Shown: positions 47,177 through 58,442 of the stretch, one piece after another
Layout of the letters: every line of letters starts with the position of its first letter
Position numbering within the stretch: position 1 is the first letter of the stretch
NCBI RefSeq assembly: GCF_907164915.1
Contig: NC_061870.1
Location: 3,500,273-3,564,272, forward strand
Reading direction: 5' to 3'
From: Impatiens glandulifera
Taxonomy: Eukaryota > Streptophyta > Magnoliopsida > Ericales > Balsaminaceae
Length of the DNA stretch: 64,000 nt
The notes under the pieces: model-generated
The model's database searches: none
What the model was told of the DNA's origin: nothing
What the model saw: only the letters and a program-made list of their open reading frames with translations
Program-made: the position numbers and the translations under genes

Positions 47177-47930
47177 TAAGTTTTTATTTATGTTCACATA
47201 GGTTATTCATCCATGATTACTTTAGTATTGATAGAAGTTCTAATAAATTTAATAATATTGTCTCAGATTTTTGCTGTTGTTTACTTGAAGGGTCAATTCC
47301 TATTAGTTCTGCCTATTTTTGGTCTCTAACAAAACAAATGAAGGCCAAACAAGGAATAAGATTCTTTGGTCCTTATACTATCAAATGGGTGACAAACTCA
47401 AACTCAAACTCACGTTATGTGATAAATATGAAAAAATCTAGAACCAAAATAGTTTGTACACAAGTCGACCTAAATTCATAACACATCAATTATTTACTCA
47501 CTTTGAAGAGTAAACTAACCAACCAAATTAAAAGAAAAATCTATTTACTTTAATAAGAAAATGAAAAATAGAATGAAAACAAAGTTATTGATTTAATGGT
47601 GTGTAAAATTAATTTCACATAAATACCTAAATATACAAGAAAAATAAGTTGACTTAATCCCCTGTTTTAATATCTTTTAACCAAAAAAAACAAATTAAAT
47701 AATACATTATTAATTAACTAATTCTTAAAATTTATCAATAAATCCTACCCACAATAGAAAAACTTAAACATCTATGTGAATCCCTAAAATAGAAATAAAA
47801 AACAACCTAACAAAACAAGTATAATCATTTAATTTACTAAACTAATAAAATTTTATATTTTAAATTCAACACCAAATTTAATGAACGCGGAATATTTTAA
47901 TAATATAAGTTCAATTTTTTAACTAATTAA
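47177..47930. other. Intergenic DNA, no gene
   Basis: No conserved frame. 47805-47925 repeats the 'aacctaacaaaacaagta' and 'gaacgcgg' blocks of 35570-35690, so part of it belongs to the Helitron-like repeat. Confidence 0.5.
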
Positions 47931-48147
47931 TCTATATATATAATGATGCTTAATTTTTAAAGTGTCAGAATTGTCAGGTCGAGAGATATGGTTAATTTGG
48001 ATATATGTGAGAGTAAATTGATATTTGGGTCGGATTATGGGTTAACCCGCCCATAAACTTAAAACGGTTAAAAATAAAATAAAAAATGATATATGTACAT
48101 TTCAAATTTACAATCTAACAAAAACAAAAACAAGTACAACCCTTTAA

Positions 48148-48196
<49 letters not shown>
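47931..48196. repeat. Helitron-like repeat, second copy
   Basis: Begins TCTATATATATAATGATGC after an A, then the same GGGTCGGATTATGGGTTAAC and AAACGGTTAAAAATAAAAT boxes as 35381-35878. Ends in a (TA)n tract at 48150-48196. No 3' hairpin and CTAG found. Confidence 0.5.
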
Positions 48197-48199
<3 letters not shown>

Positions 48200-48640
48200 T
48201 CGGATAGCCGAGTGCAGAGTTGTGGTTAACTTGAATATATGTGAGAGTCAACGGACATATTTTGCTGCTCAACAGATATATCTGCTTCATAGGACATCTG
48301 TCTTGATCTTGATTGGTTGAGTTCCAAAATAGTACATCGGATGAGATGTTCTTTGATCTTGTCTGTACTTGGATGATAGTAAGCCAAATTGTCATTAATG
48401 GGATCATGATGTACGAGGAGCGTATATCAGAGGGTTTGACTTGTCTTTGATTCTTTTAGCATAACTCTGCTGCTGCCAAAAGGATCTTCATCAGTTTTTG
48501 CACTAAAATGGAAATAAAAACTGAGGATGCATAAAGTTGACGTCTATAACTACCAGAAGCATCCTTATATGGTCCCAAGGCTGGTAAATTGTGAGAAGCA
48601 ACAAAATCCAGAAGCGCACCAATACAATTATCGGGCACGC
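48200..48640 (-). pseudogene. Possible captured exon, unidentified
   Basis: Minus frame at 48638-48456 reads NCIGALLDFVASHNLPALGP, then SGSYRRQLYASSVF and LVQKLMK, which looks like a real protein segment. Further text to 48210 on the same strand (NISSDVLFWNSTNQ) also has coding character but in a different frame. I cannot name the family. Its place beside Helitron-like sequence makes capture plausible. Confidence 0.35.
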
Positions 48641-48740
48641 TTCTTATATAACTGAAGTTATATAATACCGAAAAATAAAACTGGCATGCTTTGCAAAATA
48701 TCGATTTAAAAAATACCGAACTGATATAGAATACCGGTTA

Positions 48741-48860
48741 CGTGTTTGTAAAATGACGATTTTATAAACTACCAAGTACGCTTCACAAAATGCCGATTCA
48801 TAAACTACCAGCTACGCTTCACAAAATGCTGATTCATAAACTACCGGCTACGCTTCACAA
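48741..48860. repeat. 36-bp tandem repeat
   Basis: Units starting CGCTTCACAAAATGC at 48779 and 48815 (36 bp each, two mismatches), a diverged 38-bp one at 48741 and a 10-bp stub at 48851. Each holds GATTCATAAACTACC. Confidence 0.9.
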
Positions 48861-48874
48861 GAAGTAGACGTTCG

Positions 48875-49221
48875 TCGCCACGTTTACATCAGAGGTTGAG
48901 TACCTTGCTGAAGGAAGTTGTTGTGCTCAACTTTTATGGGTTCAACAACAGTTGAAGGACTACAGCATCCAGGCAGACGAGTCTTCTATTTTATGCGATA
49001 CCAATAGTGCCATAGAGATCACATACAACTCGGTGTTGCACTCTCGGACAAAAAATATCGACATCCGATACTATTTCATTCGGGAGCATGTCAGTCAGAA
49101 GCATATTCGGCTGGAATATATTCTAACTTATCAGCAAGTGGTAGACGTGTTCACGAAGCCACTCCCAGTGACTAAGTTTTCCTTCTTTAGAAATGTTTTG
49201 GTTCTTGTAGACCTAAATTAA
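48875..49221 (+). pseudogene. pol: Copia RNase H C-terminal half
   Basis: Open to TAA 49219. Reads SEVEYLAEGSCCAQLLWVQQ, DESSILCDTNSAIEIT, then RTKNIDIRYYFIREHV and DVFTKPLPV. These match the end of Copia RNase H, which degrades RNA in RNA:DNA hybrids. The N-terminal catalytic residues lie in the missing part, directly upstream of which is the 36-bp tandem repeat. Confidence 0.9.
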
Positions 49222-49857
49222 TTTAATTAATTATGCACAAATTAATGGGAAATTTTTTTGTTAAGTTGTCTAGACAGACGTATTAAGACGGATGTCTCAT
49301 ATTCGTCTAATCAGAATAGTCGTCCGAAGAGAAAGTATATCAGGGAGTTGTTCTTAAGCAGCTTGCAATTTAAGCGTGGTCAGATGTCTAAATGTGAGGC
49401 AGACGTCTGCTGATGCATTTATAGACGTGCGTGATCAGACGTCATCCGAACAGACGTACTACCAAACTTAAACACAAGGTATGCAGATAGTACATATACA
49501 CGTCCGAGCACGAGTGCTCTTCAAACACCTCATCTTCAGACAAGTGGGACAACTAACCTATTTTTATGTGTTGTCATTTTACTTTCCCACTCAAATGGTA
49601 AAACAGTCTTATTTCAAAATACTTAGAGGGAAAAATATTTATGAGATAATATAATATCTTTTAAATATTTCCAAATATCGAATAACATGAAGACATGTGT
49701 CTTTCTATGTTAAAAATAAGACAAATATATATGACGGTTCATTACTGCACGTCCTTTAATTAATGATAGCTTTTATCTAAATGATGTCATTTAATGATGG
49801 ATTTTTCTTGGAAACGTTTTTAAAATAATGACGACTTATTTTAATAATGTCCTTTGG

Positions 49858-49885
49858 GACACGTGGCTTTTCAAGTCTATTTAAG
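49858..49885 (+). promoter_or_regulatory. Promoter-like motif pair before the extra ORF
   Basis: CACGTGGC (G-box) at 49860-49867 and TATTTAAG at 49877-49884, about 130 bp before ATG 50013, followed by a pyrimidine-rich leader. The extra ORF may have its own transcript. Confidence 0.4.
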
Positions 49886-50012
49886 GGTGATTTGCACGCC
49901 AAAATTATCTCACGCTATCTTTGAGATTTTTTCTATAACCTTAAACGCTATCTCTGCCTTCTTTCTAGAAAACCTAATCGTCTTCTTCTTTATTTCTCTT
50001 CAAACCCTGAAG

Positions 50013-53000
50013 ATGTCTAAAAAGATTATTCTATTTTATCAAAATGTCATGCAGGTAGATTTCGAGTTAGTTTATGAGTATGAACTACCGGAGATCGTCG
50101 CTATGTTCAAATCTTTGGAGGCGTCCGGTCTCAGAAGGTTCCTTGGCGGTCCTTTCATTCTTCATGACAAGCAGGTCCATGAGTTCTTTGATTCTAGAAA
50201 GGTAGTTGATGATTCTATTGTGGCGACGATGAAGGGCGTCAAAATATATATTTCCAATGACTCGTTTGCTGAGTTCTTTGGGCTTCCATTAGAAGGCCAC
50301 ACGTTTGACGTTGTGTTTCCGGCCAAGAATATTTCTAAGATGCAAATCCTATTTTCGGACATCGGCAGTCCGTTAAATATAAACGTGAAGAAGAAGCTCT
50401 TCAAGTATCCGTTTTGCATCCTAAACGACATTGTGGCGTCGATTCAAGGGAGAGCATGGTCTTTCGACTCCTACACCTAAGATCGTTACGAGTACATGGT
50501 AGCTATAACAAAAGGGTTGCCTGTCAACTAGGCATTCGTTTTTTCTCTTCTCTCTACTAGATGGTTTCTCCATTGAGAAAGTAGAGTGTGGGCTTTTCAG
50601 TCCAACTTAGTTGGCTTTTAGAGCATTTGCAAGTTCTTGTGTGCCCGTTAACCCTTGCGGAATAATTACGAGTACCTCCGTAAGGAGATTTTTAATGCGT
50701 ATAAAACTCGTCAAGTAATCGAAGTCAGACTCTTCGGCTCGACAGACGAGTGGTCAGTTTGACTACTCGGTCCAAACGCACTGCCACCTCTAGTCATAGG
50801 ACCCTTACAAAGAGAGCTAAGACTTTGGGGGTAGAACATGTCTCTAGCTCTTCTATCCAGAAGAGGGCTTCCAAAGAAGATAATACTGAAGTTGATTCCG
50901 CTCCTAAAAAGGCAAGCTCTGAGGAAACCCCTATTGTTGATGTTCATCTGTTTTCAGCCTCTCCATTGCCATCCGCCAATATTTTGGCTAGTCAAAGCAA
51001 GAATTTGGTTGAGGCGTCTGCCCCTCCTTCTAGTCAGACGGAAATCATTGCGACTGTTCATACGGATGTTCTTCCAACTATTCATACGGAGACGTCTATT
51101 GATGTTTCGACGTCCTCCAAGGTACATCCATCCTCTTCTTTGATCGAAGTGCCCGTTATTGAAGTTCTCGTAGTGGAACATGTTGCTAGACTAACTGCTA
51201 AGACAGTTGATCAATCTGTTAACATGAATCAAGGGTAAAACAATGTTATCTTCCTCACTGAACTAGTGGAGGTGGCTTCTGCTGGTGTTATTGATGTTGT
51301 TTTGCCTAAAACATGGCAGGAGGCTGAGCCCTCGTCTGTTGCTACCATTATTGAAGAAGCATTCGTTCAGACGGATGTTGACCCTGCTTTTGTTCTTCTT
51401 GAAAATGTTCTTTCAAAGAACATGTCTTTGTTTTCCTTGCTCAGAGCAGCCCGAGGGCTCCAGGTGTTTCATTTAGAGAGTCGGTTTCCGATCCTAAACC
51501 TGCCAAAGTCAAAGGGAATGGAAAAGACATAGCTGACGAAACTCCCGAACTATCGTCTAAAGTCTCTTAGACACTCGATCTTATCACAAAGGATGTCGAG
51601 GTCAAGGCGTCTATGAGAATCGAGATGTTCAATATGTGGTTGAGCACCAGACTTCACACAAAATTCAGTGATGTCAATTCAAGTTATAGTGTGTCGAAAA
51701 CGTGGAAGGAGCTACTGTAAATGGACAAATCGGTCCTCTCCTGGGCCAAGACGCAAAACGTCAACGAAGCTTTAAAGAGAAGAGAGCTCGTTGTAGCCGA
51801 CGCAAAAGGGCAAGCTCTATTCCCCATCATTCAGCAAAGGGAGTAAAACTTTAATCCTTTGGACAGAACGGCTCATATGGATGCGCAAGTTATTAAAAGT
51901 TTGAATCTTATCTAGGATTCATACTCATCTACAGCGCTACGATATGTCTATGAGAATGAGTCATCTAAATCTGATTCCCTTAGAAGCAAGGCTTCTCGGG
52001 CTGATATGAACTATTCAGACTCGTCTGAATAGATGTCCTTTATTGAGGAATTATCATTTAGTGAAGGTGAGCCACAACCCATTTCTACTATCGAGCAGGC
52101 GGCTAGTCACGCTATCGAGCAGTATAAATCATTCTTTAAAGAAAGGAGGTTCTTCGCCTTCACTTTGTTGAGCATACGCCTCTCCCATCCGAAGAGAAAC
52201 AAATATTTCCTCATGTTGAGGAGAAAATTGCTCCAACGTCTGAGCAGTTGCCAATGTCTGTTCAGAAGGGAACGTCTGAAGTTCCCCCCTCGTCCGAACA
52301 AAAGCAGACCCCGTCTGTTGAGGGGGAGCATGTATGTTCCTAAAAGGCGTCTGAAGTCGAAGCTGCTCAGACATCTTCCTCCTCGTCCTAACATACATCC
52401 AAGAGGGAGTCCGAAGAAGATGTTGTGAAGATCCCTTCAAACGAGCAGGAGTCTGAAGAGAAGCATCCTACTCCCACACTATCCAATCTTTCATCTCCCT
52501 CAAAATCCAAAAAGTCTCACTCTAGTGCATCCCTCTGCACCAATGAGATTTTGGACCTTGTCAAGGATCTGCAAGACGTGATCCAAGGGACTGAAGGTGA
52601 ATCTAAGGCATTGATCAATGTGCTTCAGGCACATAAAGACAAAGAACTATAGCATTCTATACAAGTAAGTATTCATGTTAATCTTATTCACTCTATTCTA
52701 GCGGGCTCTTATGTAGTATCATCTGCTCCCCCTTTTTCGTCTGAGGAATCCTCTTTGAGAGTTATGAGTTTCCACAAGATCATTCTAAACTCTCTGGCTC
52801 CCATGCAGCAGAGCATCCAATCTATGTCTTCAAAGATGAAGAATCTTGAAAAAGAATCTGAAACGACATATAAAGTTAATGCTGACGTAGAAGCTTCTTA
52901 GAATAGTACTAATAAATACTTGCTGAAAAATACACATGACATAGAAATACTCCACACTCAGACGAGAAGGATGCAAGAATTTCTAATCAAATAGAGAAAT

Positions 53001-53387
53001 GAGATTCACAACTAGACCAAATCCTTCAGTCTTTAGCTTCATAATGAGACAGAGTCTTTGATTGAATCTTTAACTCTCCAAATGCACGAAATTGCCAAAT
53101 CACTTAAGACTACTGAAATGGAGCGATTAGAAGACGATGACGCGGTCGCTCAGCGCTTCTAGGACAAAGAAGATGCAATTACCGAAGCCGCAAAAGCCAG
53201 AGATCTTATTGATGCCGACCCTGATAAAGTTAAAAAGAGGGAAGGTATAAATCAAGGGGGAATAAATGCTCGGGGCACTCGTTCCAAAAGGAGGCTTGTT
53301 CGAGATGGTCAACTTGTCCAAGGTGGCCGCGGTGGTCGTGGAGGTGACCGCGGTGGTGGTCAAGGTGAAGGAAGAGGTCGAGGCTGA
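50013..53387 (+). pseudogene. Extra ORF of the SIRE-like element, broken
   Basis: Starts MSKKIILFYQNVMQVDFELV and ends in a Gly/Arg-rich tail (GGRGGRGGDRGGGQGEGRGR) at TGA 53385-53387, about 1,125 codons. The N-terminal 156 codons are open (FKSLEASGLRRFLGGPF, FFDSRKVVDDSIVATMKG, FAEFFGLPLEG, KYPFCILNDIVAS). After TAA 50478 the conserved text goes on (DRYEYMVAITKGLPVN, YEYLRKEIFNAYKTRQ). The middle (50750-52430) is Ser/Pro/Glu-rich, then 52790-53190 is coiled-coil-like. No signal peptide or membrane segment. I recall similar proteins as highly repeated in Gesneriaceae; function unknown. Confidence 0.65.
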
Positions 53388-53728
53388 GAAACATATGTTT
53401 ACGACCAAAGAGACCAAATAAGGAGGAAACGTTAAACCTTGGATATCTTTTGTAGTTTATATTTATAAATATAATGGTTAATTTTCTTTTAAGTTCGTTT
53501 TTTAACTTGATTTGTCATTTTAACTTGATTTTAACTGAGTTTTAACATCATCAAAAAGGGGGAAATTTTTAAATTAAGTTAAATAAAGAAAAGAGAAAAT
53601 TAATTAAGAGAGAAATAATTAATTAACTTAAGAGAATAAGTACGACATAGTTTTGATGATGTGGTTTGAATAAAATTAAGTTGTGTAATTTATCTTTACG
53701 TAGGTACAACTCATAAGGCATATATCAT

Positions 53729-54200
53729 CAGACGTGGTCTAAAGCATGCGCGAACAGACGAAGTCTGAATTACATCAGACGTGCTCTGAAGTAATGCGCG
53801 AATAGACGTCGTCTAACTTTATCAAACGTGGTGTGAAGAAGTGCGCGAGTAGACGTCGTCTAATTAAATCAGACATGGTTTGAAGTAATGTGCGAGCAGA
53901 CGTCGTCTAATTACATCAGACGTGGTCTGAAGTAATGCGCGAGTAGACGTCGTCTAATTAAATCAGAAGTAGTCTAAAGTAATGTGCGAGCAGACGTTGT
54001 CTAATTACATCAGACGTGGTCTAAAGTAATGCGTGAGCAGACGATGTCTGATTACATCAGACATGGTCTGAAGTAATACGCGAGCAGACGTAGTCTAATT
54101 ACATCAGACGTGGTCTTAAGTAATGCGCGAGCAGATGTCGTCTGACTTCATCAGACTTGTAGTCTGAAGAAGTACGAGTTCAGATGCCTTGATTCATCCG
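53729..54200. repeat. 47-bp tandem array in the LTR
   Basis: About ten units of the form CAGACGTGGTCTGAAGTAAT + GCGCGAGCAGACGTCGTCTA + ATTACAT, the last ones degenerate. Each unit has two imperfect palindromes with ACGT cores (AGACGTGGTCT and AGACGTCGTCT). Confidence 0.92.
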
Positions 54201-54440
54201 TCGTCTAAAGAGGTGTCCGACTATCTATTCAGCTCATCAGTAGTCTAACAAGTCAACTCAAACAACTAATGAACAACTACCACGTACGTCGTTATTCAAA
54301 TTGCCAGCACCGTACTTTCTAGTACAACACGATCTTAGAGAATATTCTGTGCACTATCAATCCGGTACGCCCACGATCTCAAACGCATATACTTTATTGT
54401 ACTATCTCATACTATTGGCATCCGTCCAACGGTTAACTGA

Positions 54441-54492
54441 CACGTGTCCAAAAGGAAGATTCGATCGTTGGTGCAATTTCGAGTATAAATAG
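54441..54492 (+). promoter_or_regulatory. LTR promoter: G-box and TATA box
   Basis: CACGTG at 54441-54446 and TATAAATAG at 54484-54492. Confidence 0.65.
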
Positions 54493-54896
54493 TTATTCAA
54501 GGACAACGGTGAATCGCTCAGATACTCAGTTACGCTACCGCTCTTGCTATCTGATCATCTGAATCTGAATCTCTCACTCTAAAGCTCAAGCACGAATTAC
54601 TCACGTTATGAACATTCTATACTCACTCTACTATCCTTTATGTGTGAAATGACAGTGTTGTAAGTTGAACAGAAGTTGTTCTGTTCAACATAGTGTTAGC
54701 TAGGAGTTCAGAAACAGGCGATTATTAAGTCTTGTGTTTTCTAACTTGATTTTTCAGATGTTGTATAAATCAAAGCCTTCTAGTGAATATCCTTTTAGAA
54801 ATAAGAAGGGGTGACGTATGAGTTTTATCTCCGAACATCCATAAAATTTCGTGTGTTATTTTCTTTTTGCTCCTTGCATTCGTTTTCTGACGCTTC

Positions 54897-55683
54897 AAAT
54901 ATAAATTAATTAAAAAAATAGACAAATAACATTAAGGAAATCAATATTTATAAAATTAATTATATGAATTCATTTATTTAAATAAATAATAATACTTTTA
55001 AAAAAATTAAATGTAAATTCATTATTTTTTCTTTATATAAATCGTAATATTAAAATTATTCATAAAATCGGCTACAAACATAACTTAATTAAAAAAAAAA
55101 TTAGACATTTCAAATGAGCCATCATCTTGGCACTTAATGGAGCTGAAGAGATGAGTCCCCTTAACTTCTCATAACGAAACAAGCACCAATAATAATAATA
55201 TTTTGGTTTTAGACCTTATAACATACTTATGTTATTTATGTCAAAGAAAAAGTTAAATGAAGTTAATTTGGTTAAACTATGACCCAAGTACTATATTGGA
55301 CCAAAGATCTAGAATCTAGTTTAAGCTTTTTTTTATACCACATTTGCAAAATAAAATAAAAACATGTGGAAAAAGAACTAAAGGAGGGATATGGGAAAGT
55401 AATGGTCATAGTATATCACATTCAAATAGAAGTTTCTTTAATTAGTCAATGATTCACTTTAAGTATATTTATGGGATGAAGCAGCTCTATCAAAGTTAGT
55501 GTCTTTCTCATAAACAAAGTTAATAAATGGGATTATTTGAAGTGAAGCAACAAAAGAAGCAGATATTACTTATTGCACATTTAAAACCATGGAAATATAT
55601 AAAATGATTCCTGATTAATTCAAATGTTAACTTATTTATGATACTAGATCATATCTATATTTTATATGCTTTCCTCCTTCGCA
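54897..55683. other. Intergenic AT-rich DNA, no gene
   Basis: No conserved coding sequence, element end or RNA gene seen. Confidence 0.55.
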
Positions 55684-55691
55684 ATATTAAC

Positions 55692-56213
55692 TAAGTATGT
55701 AAATGAGTCAAGTCGCTGCTCGTGAGCCGTTCAGTCAAAGTTCGATTCGAGTTCGGTCAAAATCGAATTCGAGTCGAGCACGTTTAAGATTTGAGACGAA
55801 TTCGAGCTTAGGGAAGACTCGCTTGATAGTTCGTCGAGATTTTTCGAACTTAATTATATAAATTTTTTATTATATTTTACTTTTTAATTAAAATTAATAT
55901 ATAATTATAGGTTTTTTTAATATAACTCTTATAAATTTTTTAATATAAGAAATTAATATATAAATATAATCTTATAGGGTTTTTTTAATATAAGAAATTA
56001 ATATATAAATATAATTATTATAGGTTTTTCAAATATAAGAAATTAATATATAAATAAATTTGTGTCTTTCGAGCCGATGGTTATATGATCAAGCCAAGTT
56101 CGAGCTTAATATTGAAAACTCGATTGAACTTGAGCTCGAGCTGAGCCAATAAAAAACGAGTCGAGCCGAACTCGAGCTAGGGCTAGTTTGAGCTCAGCTC
56201 GTTTACACCCCTA
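55692..56213. mobile_element. hAT-type MITE
   Basis: Ends TAAGTATGTAAATGAGT (55692) and, inverted, TAGGGGTGTAAACGAGC (56213), 12 of 17 matching, with a perfect 8-bp duplication ATATTAAC at 55684-55691 and 56214-56221. TCGAGCTCGAG-rich subterminal DNA at both sides. A ~47-bp unit with TAATATAAGAAATTAATATA repeats three times at 55945-56060. Non-coding. Confidence 0.88.
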
Positions 56214-56221
56214 ATATTAAC

Positions 56222-56979
56222 CATAAAATCGGAGATTGAATTGAATAAAGATATGAAATGAATTGATAACTATTAAAACTCAGACTTTTATGTTAAAAAA
56301 TGATTGAACTGACTTAAAACAACAAAACTATATCAGTTTCAATGGTTAGAAGTAATCATCCTAAATTGTCAGATAATTCAAGGCTCAAGCTAACTAAAAA
56401 CCGGTTAGTTCGATGTACATACATTGTCTATATCCACTAAGTAGCGTCACCTATACAAAGAGACAAAAAAATAAAAAATGAGAATGGTGATTTTTTATTT
56501 TTGTGTATATGTGTCATTTTATGAGTGTGATATAGGCAGTACATGTACGTAACATCGAAATAGCCCTAAAAACCGAATTGTGTCTCTACTAATAGCTGGT
56601 AACTTGATTATATCATCCCAAATACTATATTATAAACATACGATTTAAAGCCCAAAAAAGAAATATGATCAAAGAAAACTCCCAAAAATTCAAAATTAAC
56701 ATAGTATTCAAGGCTCATGCAAGTGTAAATGTAAAAACAAAGATATCATAACTGCGTGGCATTGGGAACACCAAACTTCCCAAACTTGCATCTTTGTCAG
56801 TGAAACTTGTCACAACCGGGTCTAGTGCACCCCCAAATTCTGCACTTGCAAAAACCGTAGAATTCAAGGCTCAAACTAACTAAAAAACACATACAATTTT
56901 ATCACTTACTTATATGGTAGTCTACTAGAATCAAATGAAGAACTTTGGAGAACAACAGGGAGCAAGTTTTAAAGAGAAA

Positions 56980-57010
<31 letters not shown>

Positions 57011-57173
57011 CTAATTTATACGGTTTTTGAATCAGAGAAAACCTATCTAGGGACATATCCACCTCAACAACCTTTTCCATATTGAAAAGGGAGAAAAAAT
57101 AATAAATTTCGCGCCATACAAAAATTTAATTGAAAATGATACACTCCCAATAACATGCAAGCATATCAATAAT
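56222..57173. other. Region upstream of the pararetrovirus
   Basis: Mostly non-coding with a (AT)n tract at 56982-57011. 57017-57085 is briefly open (VFESEKTYLGTYPPQQPFPY) and might be the tail of an upstream viral ORF, but it is too short to call. No movement-protein sequence was recognised. Confidence 0.45.
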
Positions 57174-58442
57174 ATGTTTGAACAACAAAACTACACAAGT
57201 CTGTTCCTAAATATTCTAGGAGAACAGTTACAATCCATGAAAAATAAAATTGATAAATTAATAAAATTGATAAATGAAATCAAACCAGGTACGTTAAAAA
57301 TAACCCTAAAAGAAAAGGAAGCTTTACCAACTTTCCAACCACCTCCAATCATATCTGATTTCAAACTAAGGCCAATGCAAGAATTTGAGAAAATTCTTGA
57401 AGAAAAATTTAGCAAGTTAAGTATTAAGACCTTAGACAAGGAAAACAGAGATCAAATTAATAAAATAGATAAATGGGCTGATAAGCCTATACAAAGTAAA
57501 TTTTACTATAATAGACCAACACCAATGGATGTTTTACATGAAGAATACACAGATACAATTGATATTAGTTATTCAGGAAACAAAATTTATGAATGGAATA
57601 TTGACGGATATTCAAACAAACAAATTTATAATACAGTACATAGGATGTTAATGTACTCAACAGTTTGTAAAAATAGTGATAAAACAATAGAGACAATGAT
57701 TGTTGCTGGATTCACCGGACAATTAAAGGGCTGGTGGGATAATTATTTTTCCCAAGAAAATAGAGATTATATTCTTAACACTGTAAAACAAGAAAACAAT
57801 AGCCTAACTGAACATGCAGTTTATACATTAGCAATTAACATCATTGAACACTTCACGGAAAGGTTCAGTGATAATAGTGATACAATTAGAACATTATTAC
57901 AGAATCTAAGGTGTAAGACACTTTCAGATTTTAGATGGTATAAAGATACATTTCTAAGTAGAGTAATGGAACTACCAGAATGCAATAACGTGCATTGGAA
58001 ATCCAAATTTATTGACGGCCTCCCTAGCCTATTTGCTGAAAGGGTTAGAAGAAACCTCAAAAAGAGTCATTCAATGATACCATATGAAAACTATACATAT
58101 GGTGTATTAATAGATACTTGTATACAGGAAGGACTAGCCTTATGTAATGAAATAAGGTTAAGCCAACAAATTAAAAGACAGAGTCAAAATGAAAGACAAC
58201 AATTAGGTCAGTTTTTCCAACAATTTGGTATATATAGCCCTACATCTAGAAAAGAGAAAAGGGTGAAATATAATAAATTTCACAAATATAGAAAACCACC
58301 CCGAAAATACTCAGATATAAAACATGAGAAGAGGGAAGAAAAGGTTAATAAAAAGTCAAAAAATTTCAAGAATGGTAAGAAATGCTACAACTGTGGAAAA
58401 TTTGGACACACATCAAAATACTGTTGGGCAAAAAAAAATTAA
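57174..58442 (+). pseudogene. Pararetroviral capsid-like protein with CCHC finger
   Basis: 422 residues from ATG 57174. An N-terminal coiled-coil-like stretch (about residues 15-40) is followed by a conserved core with a QIYNTVHRMLMYST motif, GFTGQLKGWWDNYF, TLLQNLRCKTLSDFRWY and KFIDGLPSLFAERVRR, then a Lys-rich basic tail and one zinc knuckle CYNCGKFGHTSKYC. This organisation fits a pararetroviral capsid, which packages the viral DNA. The frame closes at TAA 58440 right after a run of nine A residues, where the polyprotein appears to shift into the next frame. Confidence 0.8.

Larger units (their letters stand above)
48861..54896 (+). mobile_element. 5'-truncated SIRE-like Copia retrotransposon with an extra ORF
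   Basis: Order on the plus strand: RNase H end (to 49221), spacer, long extra ORF (50013-53387), purine tract AAAAAGGGGGAAATT (53551-53565), LTR from about 53573. An extra ORF after pol, with CATCAAAAAGGGGG before the LTR, is typical of Sirevirus-type Copia elements. Gag, protease, integrase and RT are absent. The 3' boundary (about 54896) is a guess from a CA before AT-rich DNA. An alternative is two neighbouring elements. Confidence 0.6.
53573..54896 (+). repeat. 3' LTR region of the SIRE-like element
   Basis: Follows the purine tract. Contains the 47-bp array (53729-54200), a G-box CACGTG at 54441-54446 and TATAAATAG at 54484-54492, so the promoter lies about two thirds in. No 5' LTR is in the window, so exact ends cannot be set. 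Confidence 0.55.

Noticed and set aside
49854..50012. Hydrophobic N-terminal extension of the extra ORF as a membrane segment
   Set aside because: It translates the pyrimidine-rich leader before the better start at 50013 and the promoter-like motifs; no membrane segment is seen after 50013.
53729..54200. CRISPR-like regular repeats
   Set aside because: Units are head to tail with no unique spacers, in plant nuclear DNA, inside an LTR.
57191..58060. Antisense frames over the capsid-like region
   Set aside because: No family features; shadows of the coding strand.
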